Positions 33,751 through 46,492 of a DNA stretch of 64,000 nucleotides are shown in pieces. This stretch comes from Umbilicaria muhlenbergii (taxonomy: Eukaryota > Ascomycota > Lecanoromycetes > Umbilicariales > Umbilicariaceae), in assembly GCA_000611775.1 (NCBI GenBank), contig KK106981.1, positions 7,276,312 through 7,340,311 of the forward strand, given 5' to 3'. Under the pieces are notes generated by a model. That model worked only from the letters and a program-made list of their open reading frames with translations. It ran no database searches and was not told where the DNA came from. Position 1 is the first letter of the stretch; each line of letters begins with the position of its first letter. A program made the translations under genes and the position numbers.

Positions 33751-35040
33751 TATACTGGTTAGCCCTGATCGGATAGCGGTGCAAATGTGCAAGGTAGTCC
33801 CACCAGTGTTGTCTCCCGCTATTAGAAGGTATTACCTCTGGCACATATCACCGCCGAACAAGGCAGACTTCTGGAAGATATATGACGACAACAGATATTC
33901 TCTGGGGTTTGTTGGATGAGGCTGGATGATAAAAATAAAGTACCTTCGACAAAGTAACTGACACAGAGTGTGGTTGCTGCAGATATTGAAGCCACACAGT
34001 ACAGATCTGGCTTGAAAGTACAATTTGCACAATCCAAGGTCCTACAACCTGAAAAACAGCTTTTGCAACAGCTTTTGCGACTGCTCTTTTGCGACTGCTC
34101 TTTTGCGACTGCTAGTTAGGGCTATACCCAAGTGCAAGCCAAACAGCCAAGAGGATGATATTGCCCGCACAAGCTCTTGTGTACGAAGAATGTGCGCTTG
34201 AAGAGGTGTGTGTTCATGGATGAAGATGGAATGCGTAGCATTCCAAAGTAAGTGACTTGGACAACGCATTCACCAACGTTCACTGCTTGAATGAATTATA
34301 TATTTGCTCAACACAACTGTGAATGCTTGCGTCAACACCTGATTGACAACGTGTCAGAGCAGAAACAATAACTAGGGATTTTGCAGAGGCCACAGTGCCT
34401 TGATTGCTGTGAAGATAAGGTACTCTGTACTTATTTATAAACGGTGGTTTGCTACAGCTTCCTCATCGATTAGGGTTTCGTCGGGTTGAAGCCTGTGGTT
34501 GGACACACAATCTCAACCCCCATAGTATGATGTCTTGGTAGGTCTCTTTGCCACAAGATAGACTACCTTATGTAATTGTTGCTGGCCATTGGTGGAATGA
34601 TCTAATTAAATAATATGAAATGCTGCCGATGTGTTGCCGTTGCAAGGGCTGCAGTCCACCCCAGGAACCCTTAGCCTCGTGCAGCACTAGCGCAGAGCCG
34701 CATGGGCCCGGCCGGCCGATTACCGGATTAGGCTTAGCCCGCTGCCGCGGAACATGCTGGAGGCCCATTGAAGTCTGAGGCTCCAACCTTCTCCGCAGAA
34801 CAACGAACAAAGGGCCGCGACGGTCCGCCATCGCATTCAGATCATTGATACCATTCTCCCCATTAGTCCCTGCATACCCTGGATCGACTCCGCGACCCCC
34901 TCCCAATGCGCTGAACCCTTCACCCGCTGCGTCTTGACCGCAGCAGAGTCTGCGTCTCATAATACTTCTACCTTCATCTTGCCTTACCATCGCTCTCCTC
35001 ACTTCTACTTTCCACCGAGGTCTTACACATCTCCACAATC
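33751..35040. other. Divergent intergenic region, 1.29 kb
   Basis: Lies between the start of the nucleotidyltransferase gene and TFIIF alpha. It contains a short tandem array at 34054-34113. Near 34640-34900 it is GC-rich without credible coding. The last 100 bp are CT-rich, as is usual in fungal leaders just before an ATG (35041). Confidence 0.5.
34054..34113 (+). repeat. Short tandem repeat
   Basis: Two copies of ACAGCTTTTGC followed by three copies of GACTGCTCTTTTGC or its close variant. The array is imperfect but contiguous and lies in the 5' flank of the nucleotidyltransferase gene. Confidence 0.75.
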
Positions 35041-37500
35041 ATGAGCGCCTCCCCAGCGGATCAGGTCTCTGGCCGAACACCGAATGGCGGACCTTTACCC
35101 ATGATGCGGCGTCCAAAAGCTGCCGACCCGTTAGTACGACCCAAAGACAGGAATAAGAGGAGACCGCCTCGATCAACTGCTCCAAATGGTGTTGGAGGCC
35201 CTCACACAAATGGCCTCACGGTACCAGGCCAGGGCCAGCCTCAGACGATTCCACAACATCCTGGCAGGCCCGTTCCGCTGCCGCAATCTCGAGCTCCAAC
35301 GGGACCACTGGAGGGCTCCGAACCAATCCATAGCGGCTTCACTTCGACTCCCATCGCATCTTACACCGACTACCCTCTGGTCACAACAAAGCGAGAGTTG
35401 CTGCAGGGCCTACGGCATCATGTCGCTAGGTTCTATTCGAAGAAGGTCGTTGATCCAAGGGACGAGGCAGAATTCACGCGACCCGTGAGATTACATCGCC
35501 GAGATCCCCGAGCTCCTCCGGCAGGTGGCAGAGGCGTACAAGATGAGGACGTATTGATGGGAGGAGTAGATTCGAAGGAGGGGTTAATGGACGAAAAGGA
35601 GCGGGAAAGGCAGGAGATGCTGCGAGCTGAAAGGGACGCCCAGCGGGAGGCCGAGATGGCTCAGGTTGCACCTTCGGCATATCCTGGGGGCCAGAAGAAA
35701 ATGAATTCTTTCAAGAAGAAGACGCAGCAGGTTTTTCGGAACGATCAGACAGATGAGCAAAAGGCGGAATCTAAACTACGCTACGAGGAAGCCTTGCCAT
35801 GGCATATGGAGGATTTCGATAACAAAAACACTTGGGTTGGGAGCTATGAAGCTGCACTTTCGGACACTCATGTGATGCTGGTGCACGGCCAGGACGGAGT
35901 GTTCAGGATGGTACCCGTGGAGAAGTGGTATAAATTCACGTCTAAGAACCAATTCAAGACGTTGACCATAGAAGAGGCTGAACTCCGCATGGGGAAAAAG
36001 GTCAAAGAGCCTAGGTGGTTTATGGATTCTCAAAAGGCCAGTCAAGAACGACAAGAGGAGCAGAAGAACAAAAAGGCCACTAGCAAGTTGTTCTTGGGCA
36101 AGTGGGAGAAAGGTGCACAGGACGGGGTGACGGCTCCAGCTACCAAGAACGAGCATGCCGACGCCGATGATCTGGACTTTGAGGAGGATCGCTTTGCAGA
36201 CGACGAAGAGAACCAGCTTTTCGAGGGCGATGACGAAGAGACCAAACTAGCCGAGGAAAGGATAAAACGAGATCAGCTCCAAGCAAATGTTTTCAATCTA
36301 AAGGAGGAGAAGGAGTACGAAAAAGCTGAGCTGCTGGAGAAGAAAGAGAAGGAGGCAGAAAAGAAGCTCGGGAAAGGGGTCAAAAAGGCGTTGATGAAGC
36401 GGGAAAAGAACTACATTTACGACTCCGACTCTGCGGATAACCCTTACTCGGAAGAGGTACTGAAAGCACAAGTCGAGTTACAGTATTCAGCTAATCATCT
36501 AAGCAGAGCGAGTCCGATGACACAGAAACCGAACGCCTGAAGGAAGAGGAGCGCAAGAAGGAGGAAGAGAAGAAGGCAGCGTCTGACAAAGATAACCTGA
36601 AATCCAAAGACGCAAATAAGGTTCCCTCCGGCGCCTCTACAAAGGGCACCAACACCCCGTCCACAAAACCCAAAGCTTCCGACCCCCTCAAGAAAGCATC
36701 TACCAACGCTTTGAAACGCCCCGGCTCTCCCAACCTCTCCGAAGCTAGTGGTACCGAATCGTCTCGCAAGAAGCACAAGAAGAAGCATGGCTCATCCTCC
36801 CAACCGTCGGGTACATCCACACCCGTCCCATCTCGCCCCATGTCTCCAGCTCTCCCACCATCATCTTCCGCCCCCGAAGCAGGCGCATCCCGCCCGCCGC
36901 AACAACGCAAGACTTCCATCATCCGCCTCAACGTGGAACCTTCAAAGCTAACCGAGATCTCCTCGTCCGCCCCACGACCCGATAACAAGCGGTCGCGCAC
37001 GGGAGGTGCCGGGTCGGGTAGCGATGGCGAAGGTGCTGGCTCGGGCGGTGAGATGAGTGAGGGTACGGCGAAGAAACGCATCAAGCTCAAGCTTGGCATG
37101 CCATCTCCGAAGAACGGCACGCCGCAGGGGAGTAGGGCCGGTAGTCCCGACCTTGGGCCTCCCAGGAATGGCAATGGCACGAACGCTGCAAAGGCGGGAA
37201 GCCGGGCGGGTAGTCCGGACGCTGGTGGTCCGGCTGCGGTTCGAAAGGGTATGAAGTCACCATTACTGTTTTCATTACATACAGATGTACTAACTACCCA
37301 TAGTAGCCTCCATGTCCTTCCCCACCGCCGCCGAATTAAAAACTCATATCCCAGCAGCGGGAATCTCGGTCGGGGATCTGTTGAAGATCTACAAGAGCCA
37401 GGTGGTGGGCGATGAGAAGAGGGCGAGATTCACGAAGCTGATGAAGGAGAATGCGAGGTATGATAAAGTCACGAAGTTGTTGAAGCCGTTAGATGCGTGA
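35041..37500 (+). CDS. TFG1: TFIIF subunit alpha (RAP74/Tfg1)
   Basis: Large subunit of general transcription factor IIF, which binds RNA polymerase II and stabilises the pre-initiation complex. Exons are 35041-36456, 36507-37248 and 37307-37500, giving 783 residues. The dimerisation domain spans about residues 130-320 (FTRPVRLHRRDPR, LPWHMEDFDNKNTWVGSYE, VMLVHGQDGVFRMVPVEKWYKF). A long charged, Lys/Glu/Asp-rich and then Ser/Pro-rich middle follows. The C-terminal winged helix, which contacts the CTD phosphatase in other species, is SFPTAAELKTHIPAAGISVGD...ARYDKVTKLLKPL in exon 3. All three exons agree in phase. The start is the first ATG after a CT-rich leader. Confidence 0.95.
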
Positions 37501-39035
37501 GCGGAAATCTGTCAGGCTTCAGGGAGGGCAGGGTCCATTTAAATACTGCGTGGAGCATCAGGGTGCATTGGTGACGGCATAGTGTTTGGTTGGCGAGCGT
37601 TGCGACTAGCTACAGATCGTCTTCTTAGTTACCGACCACGTCGATCCAGTCACTCCCTCTCTCTGTGTCTCAGTCTAGAGAGTGAAGAGACTTGTTCTGA
37701 CCGTAAGATGCCAGGAGGGGTTCGGATTTCCTTTTGATGCGCAATGCAAAATGTGCCTTGCATCTCCCCAGACATCCTAGAAAAGGCCTAACTTACCTTA
37801 GAGCTGCCAAGTGCCGCAAGCCACCACCGCGTGCATGCATCACCGGAGAGTAAGATTATAGCTTGTCTTCTGGCACGTCGGAGGCCTCAGCATCCTCTCA
37901 GAGTATACCTAACCAATCATAGGTGGTATCTTCTCTACAATAGGCTCTCCTTACGGGCCCTGTAGGGAATCAATGATCTTGAAACATCAAGTATTTGTTG
38001 TCCATGCTCTAACCTCTGCAACTATCTGCAAGGGAAAGTCATAATAACGACTCAGGTTACTACTGTCTACCAAGAGATCTTCCAAACCAATCAGGGACCA
38101 CACACAAGATCGATCAACCAGATTAAGATCCAACGACAGCACTTCCCTCTCGCTCGGCCCTACGCCAGCCAACCGCCCGCCCCGCCTCCACATAACTGGC
38201 CCGCCTGTCAGACAAACGTGGCTTATTGTCTTCGTACAGGGAACACCACTACCACTGGTTCCATCGAAGAAAGCCAGAAGCAACCCAACAATGACGCTAG
38301 CAAACATATCCCAATCATCCCCGGGATCTACATTCGTACCAACACATGGGCGGGAGATATCGGCCAATGACCGCTCGCATTAAAATCCGGGGTCAAATCC
38401 TCCAGGGTCGGGCCTACGCGTGATAGGTGCGGCTATAAAGCGCTACCAGACCACCGCTCGCTTGTCATCCTCAGTGCTATCTGACCTCCGTCGCTGCCCC
38501 CCTGAAACGACACTGGATCCGTTGCAGACTACGGAGTACTCTCTGCTCCAATACGGCCACTGACTTGGCAGACCGAGCACACGGTCGGTCTGTCTCCGCC
38601 TTTCAATGTTTCCTGAAGGCGGGATAGAGTACCGCGGCGCCTGCTACGTAATCACTAGTCGTTGCTAAAGCGCGCACCTATACGGACTCTTAAGTACGGT
38701 GGGCGTTGCTTGGTGGTGCGGCCCCGAGCACACCCACTTGGCAAGATGACGCATGGGAGAGGGTATGCAAGGGCCGTGGCCCTGGGCTACGGGTTGGAGA
38801 ATATCAGGATATGTTGCTGATATATCCGCGCCTCTTCTGGCCGATTTTTTGGGTTGCTCTCTGAGACAAACCGTCGATTTTCCCCATATTGTACTGTTGC
38901 GATACTACCGACGCATCTGCGTACGAACTTTCCGAGTATCTTAGTTGATCTAATATTCTAGGGGGTTTACGGAGTACTATTCCTACGTTTCATCATATCC
39001 GTCCAGCGATTGACTTCTCGGTTCTACGGATCGAG
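37501..39035. other. Intergenic region, 1.5 kb
   Basis: No credible gene; a frame at 37987-38367 on the minus strand lacks an ATG at its start. It contains two copies of TACGGAGTACT (38530-38540 and 38968-38978) and a CTATAAAG at 38432, too far (about 600 bp) from the next ATG to be its TATA box unless the leader is long or spliced. Confidence 0.5.
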
Positions 39036-40520
39036 ATGCAGGGCGTGATATATTCTCCGCCGGCGAACCATCAGGACCAGGATAGGGGATGGGCGTTGTT
39101 GGCGGTTTGTATGGCGTTTGTGACTTGTGCGGTCGTTTCGACTTGTTTGCGGGTTTTTGTAAGGGCGAGGTTGACGAGGAATTTGGGGTGGGATGATTAT
39201 AATATGATCGCCGCTACGGTACGATAACCCTTCTTCTCCAAGGGGCGGCCTCGGGAGAGCATTGTGATTATGTGCTCATTCCTTGCTGTGGGAATAGATT
39301 ACTACTGTCGTCGGCAGCGGATTAATAGTCGCGGAAGTCCTCAATGGGCTCGGCCGACATGAATACTATCTCACCGCCACGCAACGGCGAAACTTCATCA
39401 AATTTGGGTGGTTGGACTGGATGCAGACGTTCCTGACACTTATGTTCACGAAGATTTCGATTTGTCTTTTGCTATTGAGGATTATGGTTACGAAATGGTT
39501 TACGAGATCTATGTATACCCTGATAACTTGTTTGGTGATATTCCATATGGTCTGTTTCTTCCTATTCCTGGGTGTGTGCCGCCCAATGAATGCGTATTGG
39601 ACTCCAGGCGTGGAGGGGAAATGCCTCTCCGAGAACCAGGTTGAGTATATCATCATTGCACAGGGAGGTAAGTTCCTCCGAGCCCAGCAGAAATTTCATC
39701 AGTGGGTTATAGTATGCTGATGATGTTGAAGTATTCTCAATAATCACCGATCTTATCTGCGCAACCTTCCCCATCATCATTCTCCGCGAAGTCCAAATGA
39801 ACTTCCGTACAAAACTCATGCTATGTATCCTCATGGGCCTAGGCGTGATGTATGTCCCTCTTCGCACCTTCTATCTCTCGTCTCCAGTGCTAACGTGATA
39901 CCACTTGCCGCCAACAGCACCGCCATATGCTGCACCGTCCGCACTGTTCTGTCCAACGCTCTTGTAGCGAAAGATCTCACCTGTTCGTTGACCTTCAACC
40001 TCCGTCTAACTCCATAAAGAGTGATATTTAACTAACTTTCATTAAACAGGGGAAATTATCCCAAATGTCTTCTGGCGCCTGTAAGTCCCTTCCTTTCTTC
40101 CACTTCCCTTCACGCGTAAAATAAATTCAAATCAATTAATCCCCCTTTCCTCCACACAGGCCAGAAGTCAACATCGGCATCGTCTGCGCCAACGCTCCCC
40201 TCTTGCGACCCATCTATCTCTTCTTCGCCGGCCGGCTGCACAGGCCACAACCCCCAACCTCCAGCAACGACAAGGGTCGCATATGGCCGAGCAATGGGTT
40301 GGGCAGACCATCACAATCGCAAGGCATAGCGAACAACGTATCATCCAACCGCAACAAATACGAAGGCGATCTCAAGAGTCAAGACCTGGATTTACCGATC
40401 CAGAACTTTTCGAGGAAGTCCGAGATAGACGATGAGGGGTATGTTACTTATTTGAGTCTGGTGAGCGGGGGATCGGTGAGATCAGGGGATGAGGGGAGGG
40501 GCAGGGTGGAGGAGGTATGA
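39036..40520 (+). CDS. Rhodopsin-fold integral membrane protein (fungal Pth11/SAT4-like family)
   Basis: Predicted seven-helix membrane protein of the large fungal rhodopsin-domain family, some of which act as sensors in host or surface recognition. Six exons: 39036-39218, 39298-39667, 39732-39849, 39918-39982, 40050-40080 and 40160-40520, giving 375 residues; the fifth exon is only 31 nt. Features include GWALLAVCMAFVTCAVVST (helix 1), the conserved NLGWDDYNMIAAT, FIKFGWLDWMQTFLTLMFTKISICLLLLRI (helix 3 region), the Cys-rich loop CRPMNAYWTPG..GKC, ITDLICATFPIIIL, and the closing IIPNVFWRLPEVNIGIVCANAPLLRP. There is no CFEM domain. The cytoplasmic tail is about 100 residues and polar. The ligand is unknown. 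Confidence 0.88.
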
Positions 40521-40913
40521 TGAGTAGGAATGGGAGTGGAAGGAATGCGATTAGTTTATGTGTGATTAGCAAAGAGACCGTGTGATTTGGCTATGTATAG
40601 ATGTCATACGTGATGTTCAATTAATTGTTTGCTTATATTCGTGAATTTGTTATCAACGATGGCTGAGGTGAAGAAATTAGGAGCTAACAAGAAGGTACTG
40701 ATTCCAGTGAGACATAGCTCTGCTACCTAGTAAATACAATAAAACCTCATATACATACTTGATAGACAGAAATAGTAGTCCTACTACCAACAGTTAGTAG
40801 CAGCCTCATAAGGCTGGGGCTAGCTTCGAAGTTCTTGGCAATGATCTTCCGTCGCGTCGAGCATATCGTAAAGAAGGCAGGAGTCCAAGAAATAAAACAA
40901 TTAAGCCGCAACG
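40521..40913. other. Intergenic spacer before ARP9
   Basis: 393 bp, AT-rich, taken to be the 3' region of the membrane-protein gene and the ARP9 promoter. Nothing specific seen. Confidence 0.5.
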
Positions 40914-43152
40914 ATGCCGCCCTTCAAGGATGAGCATATTCTGGTATGAAGTGCAATGCGCCAAGGCAAATACCTGCCATAATCCATAGCCGGGTCAGAA
41001 GAAACGCTCCCGCTAACCTGCTTCTCATACACAGATCATCGCCCCAGGCTCTCAAACCACACTTGCGCAACTCGGCCTTCCCGAGTCTTTTACACCAGCC
41101 CGACTGCGTATTTCCACGCGCATGTTCCCGGCCGAAAAGAAGGGCGAATGGGAACCTGTGAAAGTGCGCGAGAAGAAGGTCAGGAAGGTCTCCTCGGGAG
41201 CCGATGGCATGAATGGCAAATCCGACGGCGATGTCACTATGACAGATGCCGATGCGGAGATGAAGCTGGAAGACATTGAGGAGGAGACTGTCTACGAGGA
41301 AGATCCGACGACGGAGGAAGGCGCCGTCTACCCCCTTCGAGACGGTCGAGTGGTCAATTGGTCATGTTTCTTTGCGCTCCTTACCCATGTCTACAATACC
41401 CTGAGTCCTCCCTTTCACACGCCGATCATGGTCATCTCGCAACCGGCATGGACGGCGCAGGACCATGAGAAGCTTACACAGTTCTTCTTCGAGAAGTTTA
41501 AAACGCCAGCTTTCTGCCTCATGGACTCGGCGTTAGCGGTCTGCTATGCATATGGTGTACCTACAGCTACGGTGGTGGACGTTGGATACGGAAAATGCGA
41601 TGTGACGGCTGTGAACGACTTCTTAGTCCACGACCTCGGCAGAAGCGTTGCTGTATCTGGATGCGGTGGAGAGGGAATGACTCAAAGGCTGCTGGAGCTG
41701 CTTAGTACGAGAGGATTTTCAAAGGAAATGTGTGAGCAATTGAAGAGGAGCAACATCTGCGAGATTCTGGCGCCGGGAATTGCTCTACCAGGCGAGGATG
41801 CACCTGAAGAGGAAATTACAAACCCCGCCGCAGCGGCCTCGACAGGCGCGACTGGCTCAGGTCCTGGGCATAGAGGCAGCATAGCAGCGCAAGGAGGTGC
41901 GCCTCGAGGCCCGGGAATAGATACAGATGTTGGGGAAGAAGATCAAGATCGCGAGATCAAAGATGGCGAAGACAATGAAGGGGTACTGGATGTTGCATCC
42001 ATAGTTGTAAGTGGCAAGACAAGCGAGTTCCTTGCGAGAAAGGAGAGAGAAAAGGCCGAGAAAGCTGCGGCCAAGAAAGCTGCTGCCGATGCAGCAGCCG
42101 CCCCGAAACCAGCCAGATTACCAAACTCGAAGCGACTGAAGACGACATTCCACTACGACGAGAGAAGACCCATTGACGAGGTCAACAGTAACGGCAAAAG
42201 ATCTGTCGAGACGGATGGCGTTCAAGAAGGCAGCGACACGAAAAGGCAGAAGACGCCAGAGTCAGCAATAGACGGTCCTCCCAATGGAGCAGATGCACTA
42301 CCAGCAGTTCGGAAAGGCCGCAACAGGGACAACGCCACCTTCGTACGGAAAGACATCGAAATCGGCATCGAGCGATTCAAAGCCGCCGATGGGATCCTCG
42401 AGCAAATCGCAGACTCAATACACCGAACCATCCTCGCCGTGCCGGATATCAGCAAACGAAGCGAACTGTGGGATTCGCTGGTGATCCTAGGCAATGGCAG
42501 CAAAATACGAGGTAAACTTCCCCTCCCGCACCGAAGGACTCCCCAACAGACCCCACAACAGAGAACACTAGACAGTTTCATACACTAAATCGGTCATGTA
42601 TATCCAGGTTTCAAAGACGCCCTCCTCGCCACCCTGAATACCAAATACCTCATCTCCCCCTCCAGCGCCACAATCTTCACGTCCGAACTCCCCTCCAACC
42701 TCTCCACTCCCCTCGCCACCGGCGCCAACACCCCCCTGCCCCAAACCCACAATGGCACCCCTCTCCCGACCCCCTCCCACCCCCCCGGCGTAAACCCCCT
42801 CCTCTACGCCGCCACCACCGCCTCCAACCCCGCCGGCCTCGCTCCCCCCGGCTCCTCCGCTCCGCACGCCCAACTATCCGCACACCTCCAACACCACCAC
42901 AATCACCAAAACTCCCAAACCTCAAGCCACCACCACAGCAGCGGGCAAACGCCCACTTCCATCAAGACGCTCAAGTTCCCGGAGTATTTTCCGGAGTGGA
43001 AGGATGTGGGCGCGGAGGAGGCGGGGTTTTTGGGGGCGCAGGTGGCGGGGAAGGTGGTTTTTGTGGTGGATCAGGGGGCGAGTAAGGGGTTTATGGGGAG
43101 GGGGGAGTATAATGAGGTGGGGCCGGGAGGGATTCATGAATGCTGTTTTTAA
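40914..43152 (+). CDS. ARP9: Actin-related protein Arp9 (SWI/SNF and RSC chromatin remodellers)
   Basis: Nuclear actin-like protein that, with Arp7 or Arp42, forms the regulatory module on the ATPase of SWI/SNF-type remodelling complexes. Exons are 40914-40943 (only MPPFKDEHIL), 41035-42511 and 42608-43152, giving 683 residues. Family marks are IIAPGSQTTLAQLGLPESFTP after the first intron, YPLRDGRVVNW, PIMVISQPAWTAQDHEKLTQ, VDVGYGKCDVTAV, an Ala/Lys-rich insertion (about 370-400), ILGNGSKIRGFKDALLATL, and the closing EYNEVGPGGIHECCF. ATP-binding residues of true actin are not conserved, as usual for Arp9. A His/Gln/Ser-rich stretch lies in exon 3. The coding strand changes from C-rich to G-rich codons at about 42960. 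Confidence 0.93.
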
Positions 43153-44566
43153 TTTTAGTTTTGAAGGGAAGTGGGAAGGGAGAGGGGGGAAGGGATAGGG
43201 AAAGAGAGAGGAGAGTGGAAGCTGGAGAGGGCAGAGGGGAAAGGGAATGATTATATAGAAAGGAGAGTAGATTTTCGGGTAGGGAATACTCGACAATGGA
43301 ATTTCTTGCTATAATTGGGTGGGGGGTGGGGTTGGTGATACTGTGGGTGGCTGTAGGCAGGTCTGATGCGTGTTGTGGATTTAATCATGTTGTGGAATTT
43401 TGAATCCCCATTGTATTTGCGACAGACGTTGTAAGAGGGCGCAGGTACTGCGCAGAGCCTGACTTTCACCCATGAAATGCAACCTTGAAGAGTGTCGAGG
43501 CGATGAGAATAGAGGTAAGTACGCGTGTACAGAGAAGTGACGTAGAGATGAAGATAGAAGCACAATAGAAGAAGAATAGAATATATATTCATCAATGTGC
43601 CTCACACTATTGTCAGCAGTCCCACAACATTAGGGCTTCAAGCACAGTGACATCTCAGGTGGCAGCAGATCACTTCACAATCCTCCTGAAGAGATTGCTT
43701 ACTTTCTATCTTGATCAGGTTCCCAATGGCTGTGTCACAGATACTGATTTTCTTTTATCTGTCTTTTATTCTGTCTTCTGTTGATCTTTTCATTCATCTT
43801 TTAACTGTTTACTAGTCTGTCTTCTACTCTGTCCTCTAACCTGTCCTCTACTGGTCTTCTATCTGTCTTCTATCCGTCTTTCAACGACGGAAATCAGAAT
43901 TTTGGCTCAGACTATATAGCTGATGCCAGCAGTGGCATAACGCGCTCAAAATCTTTGTATCTCTGGTTCTGCGTTCAAACGCTGAAACGTGTCTTGAATC
44001 ATTTCATGATGCGCTGCTAAAAGACCTGACTGATATTGCCAGTCTGTACTCCATCGCACTATCCTGCTGATGAGAACATGTTTCCGCTCTCGTTTGTCTA
44101 CCGCAGCAAGATGTAAGCGGGCTTTAGTAGAGTGAAGAAGGACTTTGTTTAATACTCTGATCTAAGCAAAGTAGACGTATTTGCGAAATCCGAATGCTTT
44201 TTAGTAGGTCGACATGATGTGTAGATACCATTATTGAGAAGCGGGTGTTGGTAGTCAATCAAGGGTGTGTCGTAAGTATTGCGTAGTATCTTGTGACACT
44301 CGAGTTTCGTGGTCTCGACCAGACGACCAATCTCGTCATATTCTCTCAATTTGCGCACACGACACAGCATCGTTCAGTTCGCTTCTTTGATAGTCATTCC
44401 TCCTCCCGAAGTTCTCCTTCCAAGTAAAGTCCTCCTCATCCCGCCTTATTCTTTCCACTCCACATCCTGCGTACGACCAGCTCAACTGCTTGCGGTATAT
44501 CACGACATAGTCAAGGCGCCACCTATCCACGTCCAATCCGTTACATCTCTATTTTCGTCCTATATA
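43153..44566. other. Intergenic region, 1.4 kb
   Basis: No credible gene. It includes a degenerate pyrimidine-rich tandem array (43758-43880). The leader of the MFS gene probably lies in the last 250 bp, which contains TATATAATG directly at the chosen start. Confidence 0.5.
43758..43880 (+). repeat. Degenerate pyrimidine tandem repeat
   Basis: About ten variants of a 10-12 bp unit close to CTGTCTTCTA (also CTGTCCTCTA, CTGTCTTTTA). The plus strand is almost all pyrimidine with regular G at the same place in each unit. Confidence 0.75.
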
Positions 44567-46492
44567 ATGCGCTCGAGGCATCATACGCCAGTCATGGAGG
44601 AAGAGGAGGACCAAGACGACCCCAAACACTTTACCCCGGGGCGTGCGGTGACAGACGCTCTACTTGGTGATGCCGAAGACGACAACTCCTTACAGTGCGC
44701 TCTCCTTGATCCAGAAACCGAGAAGCTATCACTATACGAGAAGAAGGCTCTGATGGTGAATCGCGAGTTGGATAGCCATGGCATGGGCAGGTACCAATGG
44801 TGGATATTTTTCCTCTGCGGCTTCGGGTATGTGCCCCTCAGCTTGCTTTAGAAACGCTGGGTCAACTCATGGACTAAAAGATTATCCTGCCAGCTACTTC
44901 ATTGACCTGATCTGGGTACATGCTTTTGGCCTCATCGTAAAGCCTTTGCAAGACGAATTGGGTTTCGGAGGTTTGTTGTCTTGCCACTATGATTTTCATT
45001 CCGTTATTGAACGCCTGATAGACGCACAGCTTGGCCACATATTCTCTAGCTTCTCTGTTGGATTGACAGCTGGCGCTCTCGTATGGGGCGTTCTTGTTGA
45101 CATAATCGGTAGGCGCTCTAGTCCATCTATTTCAGATCAAGACTGATGGCAAGCAAAAGGGCGGCAATGGGCATTCAATTTGACCTGTCTTATTTCGTCT
45201 GTTTTTGGCACGTGTCTTGGTTTACCTGACACGTACGAAGGTATCTTGTTTCTCACTGTACTTGTTGGCTTTGGTGTTGGTGGCAACATCCCTATTGACA
45301 CCACAATTTGCTTGGAGTTTTTACCACAAAACCATCGCTTCTTACTCGCTGTTCTGTCCGTTTTCCAGCCGCTTGGTGTCATAATTTGTAGCGGAATCGC
45401 CTATGGTTTTATTCCAAAGTACCATTGTGGAACCCTGCCGGACGGGAAACCACTACCGTCGTGCTTCAATGTTCCAGTTGGCACTGACTGCTGTACTAAG
45501 GACTCAAATTATGGCTGGAGGTACACCCTCTTTACGATAGGGGCCATAACTTTTACAGCTTTCTTTCTGCGCTTTATTGTGTTCCGATTTCAAGAGAGCC
45601 CAAAGTTTCTGCTTTACCAGGGTCGAGATGAAGACGCGGTGAAAGTTCTTCACAACATTGCTAAGTTCAATGGACGCAAAAGCACAATATCATTAGACGC
45701 TTTTCAAGCTTTGGCGGATGAAGACTCTTCGTCGACAGGAAAGCTGGGAAGCACCAATGATTGCGAAACTCTGCCGACTACTAAGTCGTTCCGCGACAAG
45801 CTGAAAGCCGAATCTTCGAGGTGGAAGCTTCTATTTTCCAATGCAGCAATCGCACGCCTTACAATACTGGTATGGATTACCTATATCTTTGACTTTTTCG
45901 GATTCTCAGTTGCAGGCTCGTTCCTACCAATCATCCTGGCAAGAAAGAACTCCGCAATTCATGTCAGTATTGGCGAGACGTATCGCAACTACATAATCAT
46001 ATACTTCCCAGGGATGATTGGCGTGCTGTTAGGTGCACTGTAAGCCTGCCTGCCCTCATTCTTCATCGTACATATTCAGAGCTCTCTCTAACAGCGGTGT
46101 GAAGAATGTACGCCGCTCCTGCCATCGGTCGCAAATGGGGCATGGTCATCTCCTCCGCTCTCATGTCCCTCTCACTTTTTCTCTTCGCAACCATCAACAC
46201 CGAAGCCTCCAACCTCGGGCTTAACATGATGGAGTACTTCTTCCAGAGCATGTTCAACGCCATCCTCTACGGCTGGACCCCGGAGGTCTTTCCTGCCCCT
46301 GTTAGAGGTACTGCCGCCGGCCTGGCCAGCTTTTGGGGCCGCATCTTCAGTATTCTAGCTCCTCTTATCGGGGCACAGATTCTTGAAGTGAGCTTGAATG
46401 GTGTTTTGTACTTGGGCGGTGCAGCGACGTTGGTCAGCACCCTTGCGGTCATGTGCATGCCGTCGAAACAGATGGGGGCACAAAGCTACTAG
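44567..46492 (+). CDS. Major facilitator superfamily transporter
   Basis: Twelve-helix plasma-membrane carrier of the sugar-transporter-like/SV2-type branch. Exons are 44567-44826, 44894-44970, 45022-45108, 45160-46039 and 46105-46492, giving 563 residues. Features: acidic N-tail, then MGRYQWWIFFLCGFGYFIDLIW (helix 1, rebuilt across intron 1), AGALVWGVLVDIIGRRQWAFN with the MFS loop 2-3 motif across intron 3, and GFGVGGNIPIDTTICLEFLP. A luminal or extracellular Cys-rich loop (CGTLPDGKPLPSCFN...DCC) follows, then RFQESPKFLLYQGRDEDAV, and in the second half YGWTPEVFPAPVRGTAAG. The substrate is unknown. The ATG at 44567 overlaps a TATATAA box, so the in-frame ATG at 44594 (MEEEEDQ) may be the true start. 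It converges on the LOG gene. Confidence 0.9.

Noticed and set aside
34054-34113. CRISPR-like array
   Set aside because: Units are contiguous without spacers and the organism is a fungus.
37987-38367. Frame on the minus strand with one hydrophobic stretch
   Set aside because: No ATG at its beginning and no family resemblance or splice support.
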